From the NCBI GenBank assembly GCA_014529385.2, contig CM043942.1, positions 53,756,647 to 53,820,646 of the forward strand: DNA of 64,000 bases, given 5' to 3'. Positions within the stretch are counted from its first letter, which is position 1. Every line of letters begins with the position of its first letter. Below the pieces are notes generated by a model. It was not told the origin of the DNA. It was given only the letters and a program-made list of their open reading frames with translations, and did no database searches. This stretch comes from Adiantum capillus-veneris. Taxonomy: Eukaryota > Streptophyta > Polypodiopsida > Polypodiales > Pteridaceae. This document shows, piece by piece, positions 35,620 through 44,759 of this stretch. A program made the position numbers and the translations under genes.

Positions 35620-36230
35620 CAAGGACAAGATATTTGAAGCAGATAAGTGTGTTCAGGACATGGATGAAATGTACAAGAAGGTCAAAGTGGCCTTAGAAAA
35701 GACTCGGGCAAAGGAAAAGAAAGCAGCTGATCGTCACCGTCGTGAAGTGGTATTTTCACTTGGTGATTAGGTGCTTCTACGCTTTGAAAAGGCAAGGTTA
35801 AAGAAGATGAAGAGCAAGGAAAGATTGTTTCCAAAGCTCAGCATGCGTTACTATGGGCCTTTTCAAGTGTGCGACATAATAAGCGATGTTGCATATAGGC
35901 TGAAATTGCCTGACAGTTGGAAGATTCAGGATGCGTTCCATGTGAGTCTTCTCAGACCCTATGTGGGTGATGTGCCAGAAGATATGTCAGCTGAAGATCA
36001 GCTGGAAGTCGAGGAACTTGACGAGATCTTGGTCCCGGAACAGATTTTCGCACATAAAGAAAGAAAAGTGAAAGGCAAGGTTGCTAGGCGTTACTGAGTA
36101 AAGTTCAGAAACTATCCACCAATGGATGCTAAGTGGATGGAAGAAGGTGAACTTGCAGAGTCACCAACTGTGTTATCACTTTACCTTGAAGCCTTCGATT
36201 TGCAACCTACCTTGACCCCTTGAGTTTCAA
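35620..36230 (+). pseudogene. G3 integrase C-terminus and chromodomain
   Basis: The ORF reads VLLRFEKARLKKMKSKERL, LSMRYYGPFQVCDIISDVAY and WKIQDAFHVSLLRPYVGD (integrase C-terminal domain), then ILVPEQIFAHKERKVKGKVARRY, a stop, VKFRNYPPMDAKWMEEGELAE (chromodomain) and LYLEAFDLQPT. Stops at the codon before VLLRF and within the chromodomain break it. The 5' part of integrase was lost at the LINE-A3 insertion. Confidence 0.85.
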
Positions 36231-36783
36231 AGCTACATGGATTGTCAGTGTGACAATGGCTTCTGAAAGAAATGATGTACATGGTATTTAAAGTGAGCTC
36301 AAATGAAATACCTGTTACATAAATGTTAGAGCTGTAAGATAGTGAGTTTGGCAATTGAACTTATGGAATGTCCAAAACTTTGGTTAGTGCTATAGAAGTG
36401 AGTATTTCTTGTCAGTTTGTCAAGGATACAGTAATTGCTTCTATTAAAGGGTACATGTGTAACTGCATTCTTGAACTGTCGGTTTGGGTATGCTCGAAAG
36501 TCTTACTAGGCCCAACGTGTACTATAAGACAGTGGCAAAAGGTATGGCTACCATTTTGTCATTGGAAAGTTAGTGACTCAAAGCAATGGCAGAGTGCGAA
36601 GCTACCACTATGTCCTTGGGACAGGGTTCACACACAGGCAATACATGTGTCGACGAGGTGTTGAATACACCAGGGTTGACAATGAGCATGTATGTGTCGT
36701 ACATGTGTCGACAGGTGTTGAATACATCAGTGTTGACTGTGAGCATGTACGACATAGATGCAAACGAGGACGTTTGAGATTTC
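36231..36783 (+). other. G3 region between pol and 3' LTR, with tandem repeat
   Basis: Non-coding. At 36643-36700 and 36701-36757 an imperfect 58-bp unit beginning ACATGTGTCGAC is repeated twice. Nothing else recognised. Confidence 0.6.
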
Positions 36784-36795
36784 AAGAGGGGGGTA
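36784..36795 (+). other. G3 polypurine tract
   Basis: CAAGAGGGGGGTA-type purine run directly before the 3' LTR TGTCACC. Confidence 0.8.
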
Positions 36796-39756
36796 TGTCA
36801 CCAGCGTGTGACTACTATTTATCCTTTTTGTTGATTTCTTTCTTATTATTTATTTACTTCCACTTTTTGGAAACACCCCTCGGGAAATCTAACTGCCCTG
36901 CATTGCATAGCTAGTGTGGAATTGTCCAGAGGGAGTCCAGGCCTGAGGGCAAGAGAGCACTAAGGTTGGACAAGGACTATGTGAAACCGGCCTGTTCAAT
37001 CCAAAAAGGGCGGTAGACTTTAGTTCAAACCTTGATTTAGCTTTCACCCATTATTAGTCGTCTATTTTACCTGTACTTTCAAGACACAACAAAGGGGAGA
37101 GGGATACAGGCTGCTAGATTGCACCTGTATGAGTAGACGGACACCAAATTGGCCCCTAACTTAGGCGCCCCTTTCGGTATTTCTTTATTGTTCAAAAGAG
37201 GGAATATACGCTGTGGTTCTTTACAAGCTGCCCCGCACAACCTTGGCTGAATTTTGACTGTTCTGGCTTGATTTCGGCAACATAACTGTACTAGAACCCT
37301 TCACAGTCAGTATTCCCACGCATTGGCCGACTTTCCCGACGCATACGGGCACTTTGCAAAACCTGGCGAGAATCTGCAGCACGATGAATTCTCTGTTTTC
37401 AGCCCTGAAAATGCGCCAGATCACCTGTACAACGGTCCCCTTGCATCCCCGAACCTCCTGGGGGTATTAGGGTCCGTTTAGGGCCAAAACCCTAAACCTG
37501 CAAAAATACACAGCAGGCTGTAATTTACTGTTTCGGGCTCCGTTTCGCGTGCCGGTCGCATCCGTAGCAAGTCCTCGAGCTCCCGCACCTGTAGGGCTAC
37601 TTGCCCTTTGAATCGGACGAGATTTTTGGCGTGAAACCTCTCCGAATTCACCTGTACCTGCGGGGGGATTAGCCGCTAGCTAATCCAGTACCTGTGCAAG
37701 AGGCTCTTGCCTCGGCAATCGCGCATGAACCCACACAACTGTACATTGGTCAAGTGAAGAGCCCACTAGAGGGGCATAACATACTGCCAAAGGGGAGAGA
37801 GAGGGCAGTGCGTAGCGTGCAGGGCATCACTCCTGGCACCGCACTGTGCATAAGAGGGAAAGCAAGCACTCCATAGCTCTTAACCTGTGACAAAATCTGA
37901 AAATGAGGCTCTCCCTCCTTCAAATTCAGCGCCACTTCTTGTTGCATGAGGCAAGTGCACCAGAAGGTGCCACTTGGCACATGTATAAGCATTTTCCCGT
38001 TTCGGGGTTGCCGCCTAAAAATCTCCCAACCGGCTGCCCAGTTGACTTCACGGCAGAGTAATAAAATGTTCCCCTTGTCATTCCGGAGGTAATGACGTCA
38101 ACACATTTTCAGGTCCCAAAATAGCAGTTCCCTAAATTTTAGGAGATGCTGCCATTGTATCTTTCTAGGTCATCCGACCCTCTTTGTACACTGCGGTCAC
38201 ATCCAGAACTGAAATGTAGCCTCTGTAGCAAAGGATTCCACTTTGGCTAGTCAATGACCCCACTTGGCTAACCATAGTCCTTGTCCAACCTTAGTGCTCT
38301 CTTGCCCTCAGGCTTGGACTCCCTCTGGACAGTTCCACACTAGCTATGCAATACAGGGCAATTAGATTTCCCGAGGGGTGTTTCCAAAAAGTGAAAGTAA
38401 ATAGATAATAAGAAAGAAATCAACAAAAAGGATAGATAGTAGTCACACGTTGGTGACACTATGGTTAGCCAAAGTGGGGTCATTGACTAGCCAAAGTGGA
38501 ATCCTTTGCTACAGGTGCTACATTTCAATTCTGGGTGTGGCTGCAGTGTACAAAGGGGGTCAGATGACCTAGAAAGATACAAAGGCAGCATCTCCTAAAA
38601 TTTAGGGAACTGCTATTTTGGGACCTGAAAATGTGTCCGCGTCATTACCTCCGGAATGACAAGGGGAACATTTTATTGCTCTACCGTGAAGTCAATCGGG
38701 CAACCGGTCGGGAGATTTTTAGGGGGCAACCCCGAAACGGGAAATAGCTTGTAAATGTGCCAAGTGGCACATTTCTGTGCACTTTCCTCATGCAACAAGA
38801 AGTGGCGCTGAATTTATAGCTGGGAGGCTCATTTTGCAAGTTCCTGTCACATGTTAAGAGCTATGGAGTGCTTCCTTTCCCTCTTATGTACAGTGCGGTG
38901 TGAGGAGTGATGCACTGCACGCTACGCACTGCCCTCTCTCTCCCCTATGGCAGTATGTTATGCCCCTCTAGTGGGCTTTTCAATTGACCAATGTACAGTT
39001 GTGTGGGTTGATGTACGATTGCCAAGGCAAGAGCCTCTTGCACAGGTACTAGATTAGCTAGCGGCTAATCCCCCGCAGGTACAAGTGAATTCGGAGAGGT
39101 TTAACGCTAAAAATCTCGTCCGATTCAAAGGGCAAGTAGCCCTACAGGTGCAGGAGCTCGAGGACTTGCTACGGATGCGACCGGCACGCGAAACGGAGCC
39201 CGAAACAGTAAATTACAGCCTGCTGTGTATTTTTGCAGGTTTAGGGTTTTGGCCCTAAACGGTCCCTAATACCCCCAGGAGGTTTGGGGACGTGAGGGGA
39301 TCGCTGTACAAGTGATCTAGCGCATTTTCGGGGCTGAAAACAGAGAATTCAGCGTGCTTCAGATTCTCGCCAGGTTTTGCGAAGTGCCCGTATGCGTCGG
39401 GAAAGTCATTCAATGCGTGGGAATACTGACTGTGAAGGGTCCTAGTACAGTTATGCTGCCGAAATCGGGCCGGAACAGTTGAAATTCAGCCAAGCTTGTG
39501 CGGGGCACCTTGTAGGGAACCACAGCGTTTATTTCCCTCTTTTAAACAATAAAGAAATACCGAAAGGGGCGCCTAAGTTAGGGGCCAATCTGGTATCAGT
39601 CTACTCATACAGGTGCAATCTAGCAGCCTGTATCCCTTTCCCCTTTGTTGTGTCTTGATAGAACAAGTAAAAGGGGCGACAAATTAAATGGGTGAAAGCA
39701 AATAAGGTTTAAATCTAAAGTCTACCGCCCTTTTTGGATTGAACAGGCCGGTTTCA
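36796..39756 (+). repeat. G3 3' LTR (LTR2), split by a solo LTR
   Basis: The two pieces, 36796-36981 and 38464-39756, together make 1479 bp, almost exactly the 1477 bp of the inserted solo LTR. It ends GGCCGGTTTCA at 39756 and has AATAAA plus the 20-bp motif at 39554-39573. Confidence 0.88.
36982..38458 (-). mobile_element. Solo LTR2 inserted in inverse orientation into G3 3' LTR
   Basis: 1477 bp, minus strand TGTCACC...GGTTTCA, flanked by perfect 5-bp duplications CTATG (36977-36981 and 38459-38463). It was left after recombination between the LTRs of a same-family element. The 20-bp motif is at 37164-37183. Confidence 0.92.
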
Positions 39757-39884
39757 GCAATACTCGCGTCAATCTTTGTAGTGATCTCTTCTCGCATCGC
39801 TGGATGCAGAGGAAGTCGACTAATCTTTGCCTGAAGCCATAGGTGCCGTGAAAAGGGATCAGATTTCCCGAAGAAATCAACCGT
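39757..39884 (-). pseudogene. G2 gag N-terminal fragment
   Basis: Minus-strand reading STVDFFGKSDPFSRHLW, QAKISRLPLHPAMREEI and TTKIDASIAETG begins right after the PBS and is cut at 39757 by G3. I recognise it as gag by position only. Confidence 0.6.
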
Positions 39885-39896
39885 GCTCTGATACCA
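39885..39896 (-). other. G2 primer-binding site
   Basis: TGGTATCAGAGC on the minus strand, one nucleotide from the LTR end at 39898. Confidence 0.85.
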
Positions 39897-39897
39897 C

Positions 39898-40444
39898 TGA
39901 AACAGACTTGGCCACTCCAAGTCGAGAATCTACCACGACACCACAAATAATCACTTCAAACAGTTTACAATTCACAATTGATTCGACACTGGCCCGGTGG
40001 AGTTCCGTGCCTAGAGATATTGGCCCCAAAGGTGCCCCTTTCGGTATTTCTTTTTGTATTAATTTGTGTTCAAAGTACAAGAGTGCGGGCAAGCGTTCAC
40101 ACTCAAACTCTACGTCCAGATGCTCTGAGTTGTGGGAGGCCAACCCGCGTATTTAAAGGTTACAAAGGGATGCTAAAAGCAGCCCCTAAAAGCTGAAAAT
40201 CTCAAAAGCTTTTAAAAATAAAGTAAAATCTCAAAAGCTTTTAAAAATAAAGCTCTCTTGAGCCCTAAAATAAAGCAAAAAGCTTCTCTTGAACTCTCTT
40301 GCGTAAGAAAAGCAAGGCCCAAAAGCTGTCCAAATCTGCCGCAATTGGCGCCGGAAATCACAGAATTCCGTACAGCAGTGCCACGTGTCATATTTTCCGC
40401 GATTTGCGGGCGTCCGTACTGCAGCCAGCCACGTCATCATTTGA
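39898..40444 (-). repeat. G2 5' LTR (LTR1), outer end truncated
   Basis: Clear LTR1 homology to G1, including GTGCCTAGAGATATTGGCCCC and the 20-bp motif with one change at 40031-40050. It stops at GCCACGTCATCA, about 12 bp short of the expected outer end, where LTR4 sequence begins. Confidence 0.82.
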
Positions 40445-40452
40445 GGAGACTG

Positions 40453-41427
40453 AGATAAACACTGTGAATGAAGGAGACTGAGAGAGAAAGAGAGAAGAAT
40501 ACGACACCAGAATATTGTCAAACCCTCCTTCGAAGGCCCCACTCTCTATGGCAAGAGTGTCTACTATTGATTGCACAAATCTCTACAATGCTTCGACTTG
40601 CCGACGATGTCGACGACGACGAGGACAACGATGAGACGGGCTGAAATCTGAAAATGCTAATGGCTGAAATCTGCAAATCTTTATCTACTGAATTCTGACT
40701 CTATGTCGGTGACGATGTCGATGGTGACGATGCGACGACGACGCGCTGAAAACTGCTCCTTTTGAGCTGTTCCTATCTGTTGAAAATAGCTCGATCAACT
40801 GCCGACTTGCTGCTGAAAAACGCAGATTTGGCTGGCTGAAAAAACGCTGTTTCCTGCTGTCCAAAAACGCTGACTTGTTGTCCCTTTAAGCACTGAACTT
40901 CTAGCTTTGAATCGCCGATGCGCTGGCCTGAAAACGCTAACAGTGCAGGGTTGAAAACGATGGTTTTCCAGGGCTGAAAACGCTGGGGGTTCTATGGGGG
41001 AATCTTGCTTGAGAAGTTGCTCCAGAGGGCTTGCTTCACTATGTGGTTGTTGCTCTCCTTCCTCCTCCTGCCAGAATTGCTAGCGCTAGGGTTTCCTTAT
41101 ATATAATCTTAGTCAAATTGCCCTACCCAGTTCCCAACAAAAGTCACTTAAAAATAATAAGTGAAAAATGTAAAAAATAGGAAAAATAGGTCTATGCATT
41201 GTAAACATGCTCCTGATGGGTTCTGATGGAAATCTGATGATCATGTTGTGTGCAACTAGAGGATATGCATCTAATCTAAGTGCCTGGACATGCAAGATCT
41301 GCGAACAGACTCACAAATTGCCAGAACACTTCCTAAGCTAGACTGATTGGACTGAACTGAACTGAATTGAACCCTTGTCATGAAGTAGCTTGTCCACGTA
41401 CGCATAGGGTTAGATGTGCATGTGACA
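40453..41427 (-). repeat. G5 3' LTR (LTR4)
   Basis: Minus strand begins TGTCACATGC at 41427. 40453-40950 is a near copy of 52190-52663, with many GCTGAAAACG motifs and a (GACGATGTC)-like stretch near 40598-40730. About 140 bp of the inner end, present at 52047-52185, is missing. Confidence 0.8.
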
Positions 41428-41445
41428 TCCCCTCCTTTTAAACGT
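41428..41445 (-). other. G5 polypurine tract
   Basis: Sense AAAAGGAGGGGA directly upstream of the LTR TG at 41427. Confidence 0.75.
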
Positions 41446-41816
41446 GAGGTAGTGGTACTGAACTGTATGGCGTCGAGGGAGATCGCCAATAGTGTTTGGA
41501 ATCCTGTGAAAGGCTCTTCGCCGGCCCACTCTGATGCGTGGGTCATGCGATACTTGAACTTCATAAAGGTCTGCAAAGTCTTCTTTTTTGGGCCGCGCCG
41601 AAAGCGACACAAAGTCATCTTCAATGCTTCCACTTCATCTAGAGTCATGCGTCTATCTTCTTCAAGAATCTCCGACGATGAAAATTCATGAAACCACTTC
41701 CAACAGAAAAACATGAACATACCCATTCCATGACTGGAAAAGCTCGTCTTTCGAACAAACTGTGCATGTAATGCAGATGAACAAAGTGACGGAGTGCCAA
41801 ACCATTCATCAAACAC
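41446..41816 (-). pseudogene. G5 pre-LTR coding remnant, unknown protein
   Basis: A minus-strand frame with EEDRRMTLDEVEALKMTL, KKKTLQTFMKFKYRMTH and ASEWAGEEPFTGFQTLL lies just before the polypurine tract. I do not recognise the family. Its position suggests the C-terminal end of pol or an extra ORF. Confidence 0.4.
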
Positions 41817-41818
41817 AC

Positions 41819-42019
41819 TGTAGCAGGCTACAGTGTCACTTTCACAGGACACTCAGTTAGTACAGTTAGTTTGGCCTAGTGCACACTAGTCGGACTCTGG
41901 ACGGACTCTCTGGGCTGGGCTGGGCTGGGCAGTGACACGTGGCAGGATACGCACGGTGGTCTAGTGGACATCGTGGCCAGGTTACCACCACCACTCACTT
42001 TGGAGATTGGCTTAGGTGG
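41819..42019. repeat. Direct repeat, left copy (~200 bp)
   Basis: Starts TGTAGCAGGCTACA (itself an inverted repeat) and ends GGCTTAGGTGG. It is about 93% identical by eye to 43612-43808. The left copy has one extra GGGCT unit. Confidence 0.9.
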
Positions 42020-42059
42020 TGAATTCCAAGATCATGATATCTCTCTTGCTCATGATAGC

Positions 42060-42670
42060 TGCGTGCTCTTTATTTGCACCCTACCCATCACCCTACACTT
42101 CCCATCTCCCCCACCCTAGAGCTAATCCCTCCCCTCACCCTACCCTCCTCCTCGCCCTCGCCCCTACCCTCGCCTTCGCCCTAACCTTCCCCCTTTCCCC
42201 TCGCCCTCACCCTTTCCCATCCCCTCGCCCCTGGCCCCTCGCCCTAACCCTCCCCTTCCCCCTCGCCCTCGCCCTCGCCCCCCTTTCCCCCTCGCCGCTC
42301 GCCTCTAGTCCCTAGTCCCTAGTCTCTAGCCCCTAGCCCCTAGCCTCTAGTCCCTCGCCCCTAGTCCTTAGTCCCTCGCCCCTAGCCTCTAGTCCCTAAT
42401 CCCTAGTCCCTAGCCCCTAGCCCCTACCCTGGTCCCTAGTCCCTCGCCCCTAGCCTCTAGTCCCTAGTCCCTAGCCCCTCGCCCCTAGTCCCTCCCTAGC
42501 CTCTAGTCCCTAGCATCTCGCCCCTAGTCCCTAGTCCCTAGCCCCTCGCCCCTAGTCCCTAGCCCCTAGCCCCTAGCCTCTAGTCCCTAGTCCCTAGTCC
42601 CTAGCCCCTCGCCCTAGTCCCTAACCCTAGCCTCTAGTCCCTAGCCCCTCGCCCCTTCCCCCTCGCCCCT
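42060..42670. repeat. Degenerate heptamer array CCCTAGT / CCCTAGC / CCCTCGC
   Basis: About 600 bp of C-rich repeats. The first half is CCCTCGCC/CCCTAACC-like and irregular. From about 42300 it is a regular 7-bp array of CCCTAGT, CCCTAGC, CCTCTAG and CCCTCGC. The plant telomere heptamer CCCTAAA is one or two changes away; CCCTAAC and CCCTAAT occur a few times. Plus-strand reading frames here are low complexity. Confidence 0.9.
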
Positions 42671-42687
42671 GCCCTATCTAATAAACC

Positions 42688-43076
42688 CAGCCTCAGCAGC
42701 AACCGCTTCTGCCTCAGCAGATGATTTCTCGTGGCGGAACCGGCCACTACGCTACTCTCAGACGTCTAGGAATGGCTCAGAAGTATCTCTTCAAGGAGCC
42801 AATAGCTATGAAATGGCTGGAATGCCTTCGAGCACATCCGATACAGGCTTTATGCCGATTACAGCTTTGGTATGAGCCTTAGCATCAGCTCCTCCTCAAC
42901 AACAGAGATTGATGTTGGGAGAGAAGCTGTATCCACTTGTAGATCATTTAGAACAGGATCATGCAGGAAAAGTTACCGGCATGTTACTGGAAATGGATCA
43001 GCCAGAAGTTTTACATTTAATTGAATCTCCTGAGGCGCTGAACTTGATTCTTCCATCTTCAGAACCCAGAGAGTAG
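42688..43076 (+). pseudogene. Poly(A)-binding protein C-terminal (MLLE/PABC) fragment
   Basis: Plus strand reads QPQQQPLLPQQM-ISRGGTG, then after frameshifts GMAGMPSSTSDTGFMPIT, and in a third frame [37 protein letters not shown] and SPEAL, followed by unrelated residues to TAG 43074-43076. This is the MLLE (PABC) domain of cytoplasmic poly(A)-binding protein with part of its linker. The KITGMLLE-type core is intact. In the host protein it binds PAM2 peptides in translation and decay factors. Here it is a broken piece between two direct repeats, without RRMs, so a captured gene fragment. Confidence 0.9.
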
Positions 43077-43611
43077 GTATCAGAAACAAGAAACGGGATC
43101 ATCTCAGTAGCCTCAAGCTCCCTTTGCAACCCAAAAATTCTCGTCAAGGAGTCTGCGTTTCATTCTACTTCGTGTCAAGAAGTCTACATTTCAATCTGCT
43201 TCGTGAACCCTTCATGCTCTTCCTCAACAACTACGACTGGCCTCTGCAACTCCTTCAAGAGCCTCTCATATGCCTCCTTTAGAGCGACTGCACTTCATTG
43301 GTTTTCAGCTCGAGAAGTGCCAAGAGTTTGATGCAGCTCTTCACACTCTACTTGGAACTTCTTTAAATTCTTTGTCATCATTTCTGCATAAGAATCCGCC
43401 ATCCTTGTTGTGATGGAGCAAAGAAACCTCCTCCTCCAAAGTTGAATTCTCTTGCCAGCTGCAATCATTTCTTGGATGGGTGGGCCAAGCACTTGCTTCA
43501 AGAAAGATGTACATGCAGTACCTATTGGTTTTATTTCACATTTTTTCAGTATCTCCTAGTTTTTCAATATTTCCTCTCATCGAGACGGTGAGCGGTCTTG
43601 TGGCGGGCAAT
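43077..43611 (-). pseudogene. Coiled-coil remnant on the minus strand
   Basis: 43295-43501 reads FLKQVLGPPIQEM..., ADSYAEMMTKNLKKFQVECE and ELHQTLGTSRAENQ, and after a stop ALKEAYERLLKELQRP continues the heptad pattern down to about 43210. It may be a gag-like or plant transposon coiled-coil protein; the family was not identified. Confidence 0.4.
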
Positions 43612-43808
43612 CTGTAGCAGGCTACAATGTCACTTTCACAGGACACTCAGTTAGTACAGTTGGTCTGGCCTGGTTCACACTAGTCAGACTCTGGACGGAC
43701 TCTCTGGGCTGGGTTGGGCAGTGACACGTGGCAGGATACGGACGGTGGCCTAGTGGACATCGTGGCCAGGTCACCACCACCACTCACTTCGGAGATTGGC
43801 TTAGGTGG
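43612..43808. repeat. Direct repeat, right copy (~197 bp)
   Basis: Mate of 41819-42019, same orientation. Together they could be short LTRs of a TRIM-like element, or a duplication flanking the PABP piece. No CA end and no target-site duplication were found. Confidence 0.88.
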
Positions 43809-44348
43809 CTAACATTTATGAGCCGTTAGGTCATTATCATCATCGTCTTCACCTTTGGTCCAGCATCGTCCTCTAGAGCAGTGAGTCTATACACAGAGCA
43901 CGTCTGCACCATCGCAGCACATCTAAGCCTCGACACCCCCATTGTAACTGAGAGTCCTGGGCTGGAGCTGAGTGTGCTGCCACGCCAGAGTCTGTATCAA
44001 TCTTTGAGATAGTCGAGTCATATGTTCTGGTCTGCTGTTGTGTCTTTGAGAGCTCTGTTGACGTCTATTGTTTCCTTTCTGTTCACCTCTTTGAGGGAGA
44101 TTCAGTCTGCTTGAGTGAGATTTTCACGCACATTGCACTGAGGACCACCCACTGTAGAGAGCAAGACACATTATCCGCGCTATACACACGCAAACAATGA
44201 GGTCGAAACTTGTCTTTCTAATCTAAATCAATCAATTGTCGCAAATCACAATGAAAATGCCTATGCTTGATGCTCAATCCTTCTTGTGCTCTTTCTACGA
44301 CTGTGTCATGCCAAGGAAGAGACATGGAATGTGACTTCCTTGAATGCA
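43809..44348. other. Unassigned sequence
   Basis: 540 bp of unique-looking sequence without a protein, repeat or RNA signal that I can support. It lies between the cassette and LINE-A4. Confidence 0.4.
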
Positions 44349-44759
44349 CCCCCCCCCCGCCCCCCCCCCCGTGCTGCCCGCTGCCCTCCCTCGCGCTGCC
44401 ATCAGCCCCCGTTCTCCTGTCCCCTTCCGCGTGCCCTCAGCCCCCGCTGCCCCCCCCCCTCGCGCTGCCCTATCCCAGTCCGTCCGCCCGCCCTTAGCCT
44501 CTGCTACTGCCGCATGCCCTCAACCCCAGCTCTCTCGCTGCTGGCCTGCTTGCCCCAACCCGCTTTATCACCCCCCCCCCCCCCCCCCCCCCCCCCCCAA
44601 AAATTCGGCCCGATCGCCCGTCAATTTGGGCCCTCCGCCTCGGTTTCTCCCTGCAGATTCGGCACTTTTGGCATTTGTTTCAACTCCTTAGAGCAGTGTT
44701 GGCGCACCCTTTTGCAACACCCTCCCGTCGTCCTTTTCTTACGCCACAGCAGTAGACAG

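Larger units (their letters stand above)
28111..39756 (+). mobile_element. G3: Ty3/gypsy chromovirus inserted in G2 gag
   Basis: Plus-strand element with a 5' LTR (28111-28815), mostly lost internal region, LINE-A3 (about 28950-35619), integrase C-terminus and chromodomain (35620-36230), polypurine tract (36784-36795) and 3' LTR (36796-39756, enlarged by a nested solo LTR). Flanks GCCAT and GCAAT are the target-site duplication in G2. Confidence 0.82.
22928..40444 (-). mobile_element. G2: Ty3/gypsy chromovirus, interrupted by G3
   Basis: Minus-strand element of the G1 family with more complete coding. In sense order: truncated 5' LTR 40444-39898, PBS 39896-39885, gag start 39884-39757, [G3 insertion 39756-28111], gag 28110 to about 26690, protease, RT/RNase H, integrase, chromodomain (to 23272), then a 3' region cut by the gap. 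The two gag halves are flanked by GCCAT (28106-28110) and GCAAT (39757-39761), a near-perfect 5-bp duplication made by G3. Confidence 0.8.

Noticed and set aside
37694-37992. Short frames on both strands within LTR2
   Set aside because: They fall inside LTR sequence and are not kept in the sister LTR copies.
41271-41445. Extension of the 193-codon minus frame into the LTR
   Set aside because: The frame runs past the polypurine tract into the 3' LTR; only the part before it is counted as a possible coding remnant.
42300-42660. CRISPR-like or satellite array
   Set aside because: Seven-bp degenerate units with no spacers; a eukaryotic minisatellite fits better.
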